Below, in pieces: positions 61,085 through 64,000 of a DNA stretch of 64,000 bases. The translations under genes and the position numbers were made by a program. The notes below the pieces were generated by a model. It saw only the letters and a program-made list of their open reading frames with translations, ran no database searches and had not been told where the DNA came from. This DNA comes from Fructobacillus fructosus KCTC 3544 (lineage in GTDB: Bacteria > Bacillota > Bacilli > Lactobacillales > Lactobacillaceae): positions 10,787 through 74,786 of the forward strand of contig NZ_JQBH01000004.1 in the NCBI RefSeq assembly GCF_001438695.1, read 5' to 3'. Each line of letters begins with the position of its first letter. Positions within the stretch are counted from its first letter, which is position 1.

Positions 61085-62431
61085 TTATTTTTTCCTCGCA
61101 AGTTGTTGATTGGTCGTTTTTTCAATTAACCGTAAATGCCGTTCCTCAACAACCAAACGAAGCAAAAGAATCAGCGCAATCAATCCGGCTAAATAAATAA
61201 CGTTAGCTCCCATCTGCCATCCAAATGACTTTACCAGAAGGCCAATCAATGCCGTTGCGATTGTTTCACCAAAGATATATTGGAAAAAGCCCATAAACCC
61301 AGTTGATAGTCCCAGGGCATAGTTCGGAACGGCTTCATTAACCATCAAACCCACTAACGACAAAGGTGTGTAGATAAGTGTGCCTAATAAGAAAAGAACG
61401 GCAATTAAAAGGACACGATTACTGGTTGTAAAATACATGACTAAACAGCCTAACATGGCGAGTACGGATACCAAACAAATCATTGCTCGCCGGCCATCAA
61501 GGTAGTCAGATAACGCGCCCAGCGCAATCACACCGGGTACTGCAGAAACTTCAAAAATGCCAACAAACCATTTTGCCCAGGTAACTGAAAAGCCCTTTGT
61601 TGGTAGATAGGATGGAATCCAAGATAAAATGCCGTAACGAACAATGTAAATCGACATCGACGTTAGCGTCACCAACCAGACAACACGGTTTAAAAGGATA
61701 CTGTGGAGGAAAACCTGACGAATGGACAACTCTGTTTTCTTTTCAGTACAGGCCCTTCCCTTTGCATCGACCTCAACATAACCTGAATAAGTCCCGATGT
61801 CTGGTAATCCCACACTTTCCGGAGTGTCCGTATTAATCAAGAGCATCAGTGTCGCAATCAGAGCAGAAAAAGCCGAAGCAACCACAAACACCATCGTTAG
61901 CGAACCGGCAAACAGAAAGGTTGCTAATTGGATTGAGGCAACACAGAAGAAAGCACCGGCGTTATGAGCCGAAGCCCAAATTGAAAAAGTCGTACCGCGC
62001 TTCTTTTTGGAAAACCAAAGGGAGATCTGTCGTTGACAAGCGGGTGCCCCCATTGATTGCGTCACCGCAATCAGTAGCATTAATAGCAAAATGATCTTGA
62101 AATCCTTGGTAAAGCCAATTAACAAGTTAAAAAAAGCTGAAAGGTAAAGCCCAGTCGCTAAGAACCACCGAGCGTTTAATCGATCGACTAAAGCGCCCAT
62201 GAAAATTTTAGCAATGCCATAACCAACGCCAAAAGTCGACAGAATCAGCCCTACTTGACCAATATCAAAACCGTATACCTTCATGATTCGAACCTGTTCG
62301 GTTGTGAAAACCAAACGAATCACGTAATAACCAATGTATGAAAAAGATGTTGCTAAAAGCACACCAATTTGACGGCGGTGATATTCCGCCTTCTGGTTAG
62401 GTACTTTTTTAACCCCATTCGTTGCAAACAT
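61085..62431 (-). CDS. MFS transporter, organophosphate:phosphate antiporter type (copy 2)
   Basis: The roughly 448-residue protein is a close paralogue of the downstream copy across all spans; the segment YEIFGETIATALIGLL is given as QYIFGETIATALIGLL here, and APACQRQISLWFSKKKRGTTFSIWASAHNAGA matches. Differences cluster in the central loop and the C-terminus (LAGLIALILLLRLVVEERHLR). It likely brings in a sugar phosphate or glycerol phosphate. The start MFATNGVKKV at 62431 fits the start of the copy. A perfect cre site lies in the leader. Confidence 0.88.
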   Translation of the reverse strand: MFATNGVKKVPNQKAEYHRRQIGVLLATSFSYIGYYVIRLVFTTEQVRIMKVYGFDIGQVGLILSTFGVGYGIAKIFMGALVDRLNARWFLATGLYLSAFFNLLIGFTKDFKIILLLMLLIAVTQSMGAPACQRQISLWFSKKKRGTTFSIWASAHNAGAFFCVASIQLATFLFAGSLTMVFVVASAFSALIATLMLLINTDTPESVGLPDIGTYSGYVEVDAKGRACTEKKTELSIRQVFLHSILLNRVVWLVTLTSMSIYIVRYGILSWIPSYLPTKGFSVTWAKWFVGIFEVSAVPGVIALGALSDYLDGRRAMICLVSVLAMLGCLVMYFTTSNRVLLIAVLFLLGTLIYTPLSLVGLMVNEAVPNYALGLSTGFMGFFQYIFGETIATALIGLLVKSFGWQMGANVIYLAGLIALILLLRLVVEERHLRLIEKTTNQQLARKK

Positions 62432-62507
62432 ATTGCGAACCTGCTTTCTATAAATCAAGAGGCATGTAATCCGATTGTTAGTGAATTTGACCTCTTAGCG
62501 CATTAAA

Positions 62508-62568
62508 TGAAAACGCTTACACGTTTTCTAACTGCGTTTATTCTATAGAATTCAGTCGAATTTGTCAA
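62508..62568 (-). promoter_or_regulatory. Promoter and cre site of MFS copy 2
   Basis: TTGACA (62568-62563), 17 bases, TAGAAT (62545-62540) on the minus strand. The cre TGAAAACGCTTACA (62508-62521) matches the consensus and lies about 12 bases after the expected start, which suits CcpA roadblock repression. The rest of the gap to 62660 is AT-rich with nothing else seen. Confidence 0.85.
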
Positions 62569-62659
62569 ATATTTTAAAATTCAACTTTAAATATTATACA
62601 TTTTAAAATAAAATGTTTCTTTTCTCACTCGACAGCGTGTTTTAATTAACAACTAAACA

Positions 62660-62689
62660 AAAAAGCACTTGAATTTTCAAGTGCTTTTT
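62660..62689 (-). terminator. Terminator downstream of proC
   Basis: AAAAGCACTTGAA and TTCAAGTGCTTTTT form a perfect hairpin with a very short loop and T-runs on both strands. Confidence 0.85.
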
Positions 62690-62746
62690 ACTCTTTTTCG
62701 ATTCAAGTTCACGTAGTGACAAGACAGCATCAATTGATTCATTTAA

Positions 62747-63517
62747 TCAGCGATCTGCGGCTAAAATAGCCGCCTGAACTGCATGACGGAAGCCATGCTC
62801 GTCCAACGCCAAAACACCCTGAATCGTCGTGCCTCCAGGTGAAGTAATTTGTCCCTTTAAATCAGCGGCGGATAATGGCGATTGCTGAGCCAAGCTGGCT
62901 GTCCCACGAACAACTGAGGCAATCACCTCGGCCGCTGTTTTTCGGTCTAACCCTTTCGCAACCGCAGCATCTTCCATCGCATCCATCATGACATCAATAA
63001 AGGCCGGCGCACAACCGCCGACAACACCCGCAATCCCTAACTGGTCCTCACGTACCCGTAAGACATCACCAAGACTTTCAAGGACCATCGACACCGTGGC
63101 AAGCTGCCCTTCTAAGACGTCATCTGTCACTGACAGCGCAATGGTACCAGCATTGACGGCAACCGGAATATTTGGAATAAACGGAAAAATTGCGCTCTTA
63201 TTCATCACAGCCGCCAAATCTGCATGAGAAACACCAGCAGCTGCCGACAGAATGATCGTATCATGACGAAGGCCGGCTGCCTTTAGCTGCTCAAGAACGG
63301 CTACCGTCACTTTAGCGGGAACCGTTAGAATCAATAAATCGAGGTTATCAGCTAAAAAGTCACGGGGCTCCTCAAAGCCAGTAATCGACAGTTCTTTAGC
63401 CTTTTTCAAATTGGAAGACAGGGCGCAAACCGTAAGGTTGGGTAAGCTTTCCTGTCTTACCAAACCTTTGGCAATTGCCGTTCCCATGTGCCCTAATCCC
63501 ACAATACCAATTTTCAT
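62747..63517 (-). CDS. proC: Pyrroline-5-carboxylate reductase
   Basis: The 256-residue enzyme reduces pyrroline-5-carboxylate to proline with NAD(P)H. It starts KIGIVGLGHMGTAIAKGLV (Rossmann), then ILSAAAGVSHADLAAVM, FPFIPNIPVAVNAGTIAL (usual MPNTP-like loop in changed form) and AGVVGGCAPAFIDVMMDAMEDAAVAKGLDRKTA. The C-terminal signature TSPGGTTIQGVLALDEHGFRHAVQAA is clear. No proA or proB lies nearby. It could also act on P5C from ornithine. Confidence 0.93.
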   Translation of the reverse strand: MKIGIVGLGHMGTAIAKGLVRQESLPNLTVCALSSNLKKAKELSITGFEEPRDFLADNLDLLILTVPAKVTVAVLEQLKAAGLRHDTIILSAAAGVSHADLAAVMNKSAIFPFIPNIPVAVNAGTIALSVTDDVLEGQLATVSMVLESLGDVLRVREDQLGIAGVVGGCAPAFIDVMMDAMEDAAVAKGLDRKTAAEVIASVVRGTASLAQQSPLSAADLKGQITSPGGTTIQGVLALDEHGFRHAVQAAILAADR

Positions 63518-63580
63518 TTCCTGACCTCCGTTTCCATTTCTTTCACCATTTTAGCATAAGATTTCCAAGATACTTCAACT

Positions 63581-63612
63581 AAAAAAGTCCTAGGTTTTTC
63601 CCAGGACTTTTG
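63581..63612 (-). terminator. Terminator of the amino-acid permease gene
   Basis: AAAAAAGTCCT and AGGACTTTTG pair across a short loop with T-runs on both strands. Confidence 0.85.
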
Positions 63613-63616
63613 TAAC

Positions 63617-64000
63617 TTATATTTTTTTAACAAAGGCAACGATGGTCATCATGAGTAACCAAACAATTGCCAAAATAGTGGTAAACATCGTACCGCTCGA
63701 AAGCAGCATTAAGATAAAAATCAGAGCTAAAAAGAGAATGGTCAAATAGTTCGACCATGGAGCAAATGGTAATTTGAAGCCCTTGACTTTTTCAATGGCG
63801 CCTTTCTTTTGCTTCTTCTTGTAGACCAAGTGTGTCACCATCAAAGCCATGTAAATAACCAAGAATGTAGCGGAAGCAGTTGATGAAATCAAGTTAAAGG
63901 CATCCGTTGGGAAGAAGTAGTTCACTACCACTGACAGTCCGACAATCAACGTTGACAAGTTGATGGCCGCTCGTGGAATATGATTATGATCTAGCTGACC
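63617..64000 (-). CDS. Amino-acid permease of the APC family, C-terminal part
   Basis: The frame is open from the right window edge (64000) to the stop at 63617, giving about 127 residues. The part seen reads IPRAAINLSTLIVGLSVVVNYFFP, then a span with TASATFLVIYMALMVTHLVY, KLPFAPWSNYLTILFLALIFILMLL and a last span. RAAINLST and LPFAPWSNYL are typical of the end of AAT-type permeases such as those for D-Ala/Ser/Gly or GABA. The first spans lie outside the window. The substrate cannot be told. Confidence 0.85.
   Translation of the reverse strand, partial: GQLDHNHIPRAAINLSTLIVGLSVVVNYFFPTDAFNLISSTASATFLVIYMALMVTHLVYKKKQKKGAIEKVKGFKLPFAPWSNYLTILFLALIFILMLLSSGTMFTTILAIVWLLMMTIVAFVKKI

Noticed and set aside
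1-64000. CRISPR arrays, tRNA and rRNA genes, prophage modules
   Set aside because: No regular spaced repeats, cloverleaf-type sequences, rRNA motifs or phage structural genes were seen on reading; weak tRNA-like matches were not followed up without a search tool.

Overview
The window looks like chromosome of a low-to-mid GC Lactobacillales (lactic acid bacterium), most likely the heterofermentative Leuconostoc/Fructobacillus/Weissella/Oenococcus side of Lactobacillaceae. The signs are a catabolic acetolactate pathway to acetoin, a ROK fructokinase next to pgi, T-box, guanine and TPP RNA elements of Gram-positive type, CcpA cre sites, DUF915 surface hydrolases and thiamine salvage without full synthesis. 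The genus is an inference. No rRNA, tRNA or CRISPR array was seen.

Layout. (1) 1-6200 is an AT-rich accessory island: the end of an IS30-type element, a PIN-like nuclease gene split at an A7 tract, a type IV McrBC restriction system, and an unrecognised three-gene operon. (2) 6245-13720 holds a T-box-controlled Asp/Glu-racemase-family gene and purine genes: guaC, purB, purA, and pbuX-xpt behind a guanine riboswitch. (3) 13780-21600: pgi, fructokinase with a cre site, an ABC exporter, and the acetoin genes aldB-alsS. (4) 21680-34300: a P-type cation ATPase preceded by an unlisted 53-residue membrane protein, a laccase-like multicopper oxidase, an orphan antitoxin, an SDR, a YdcF-type protein, an S66 carboxypeptidase, a UvrA paralogue and a DUF1003 protein. 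(5) 34300-39650: two redox operons that share one MerR-type operator design. (6) 39690-45110: MMPL exporter with a two-component system, and a PadR/DUF1129 pair. (7) 45190-50720: an M20 hydrolase/MetQ-like operon and two BrnQ carriers, each behind a leader-peptide attenuator. (8) 50750-59530: thiamine uptake and salvage under two TPP riboswitches (thiT; ykoEDC-tenA-thiDE-thiM). (9) 59560-64000: two near-duplicate organophosphate-type MFS carriers with catabolite control, proC, and the end of an amino-acid permease.

The most striking signal is a set of three trp-like ribosome-mediated attenuators within about 3.4 kb. Each has a strong promoter, a 13-18 codon leader ORF, mutually exclusive stems and a terminator before the structural gene. 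The leaders are Ile-rich (IIISIII) before one BrnQ, Val-rich (VVVSVVI) before the other, and Cys-rich (CCC) before the M20/MetQ-like operon. They suggest that the two BrnQ paralogues answer to different amino acids and that the MetQ-like operon serves cysteine supply. The elements are read directly from the sequence; the regulation is inferred.

Other points of interest: a canonical A AAA AAA slippery tract directly before a stop codon in the PIN-like gene, and two 19-bp-spacer promoters carrying a CCTAAAG-N4-CTTTAGG operator that link two oxidoreductase operons to the adjacent MerR gene. Several small or broken genes are annotated (43-residue truncated XRE-antitoxin-like ORF, orphan YefM, SDR remnant). 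Where an upstream start codon lacked a ribosome site, coordinates use the internal start with the best Shine-Dalgarno match.
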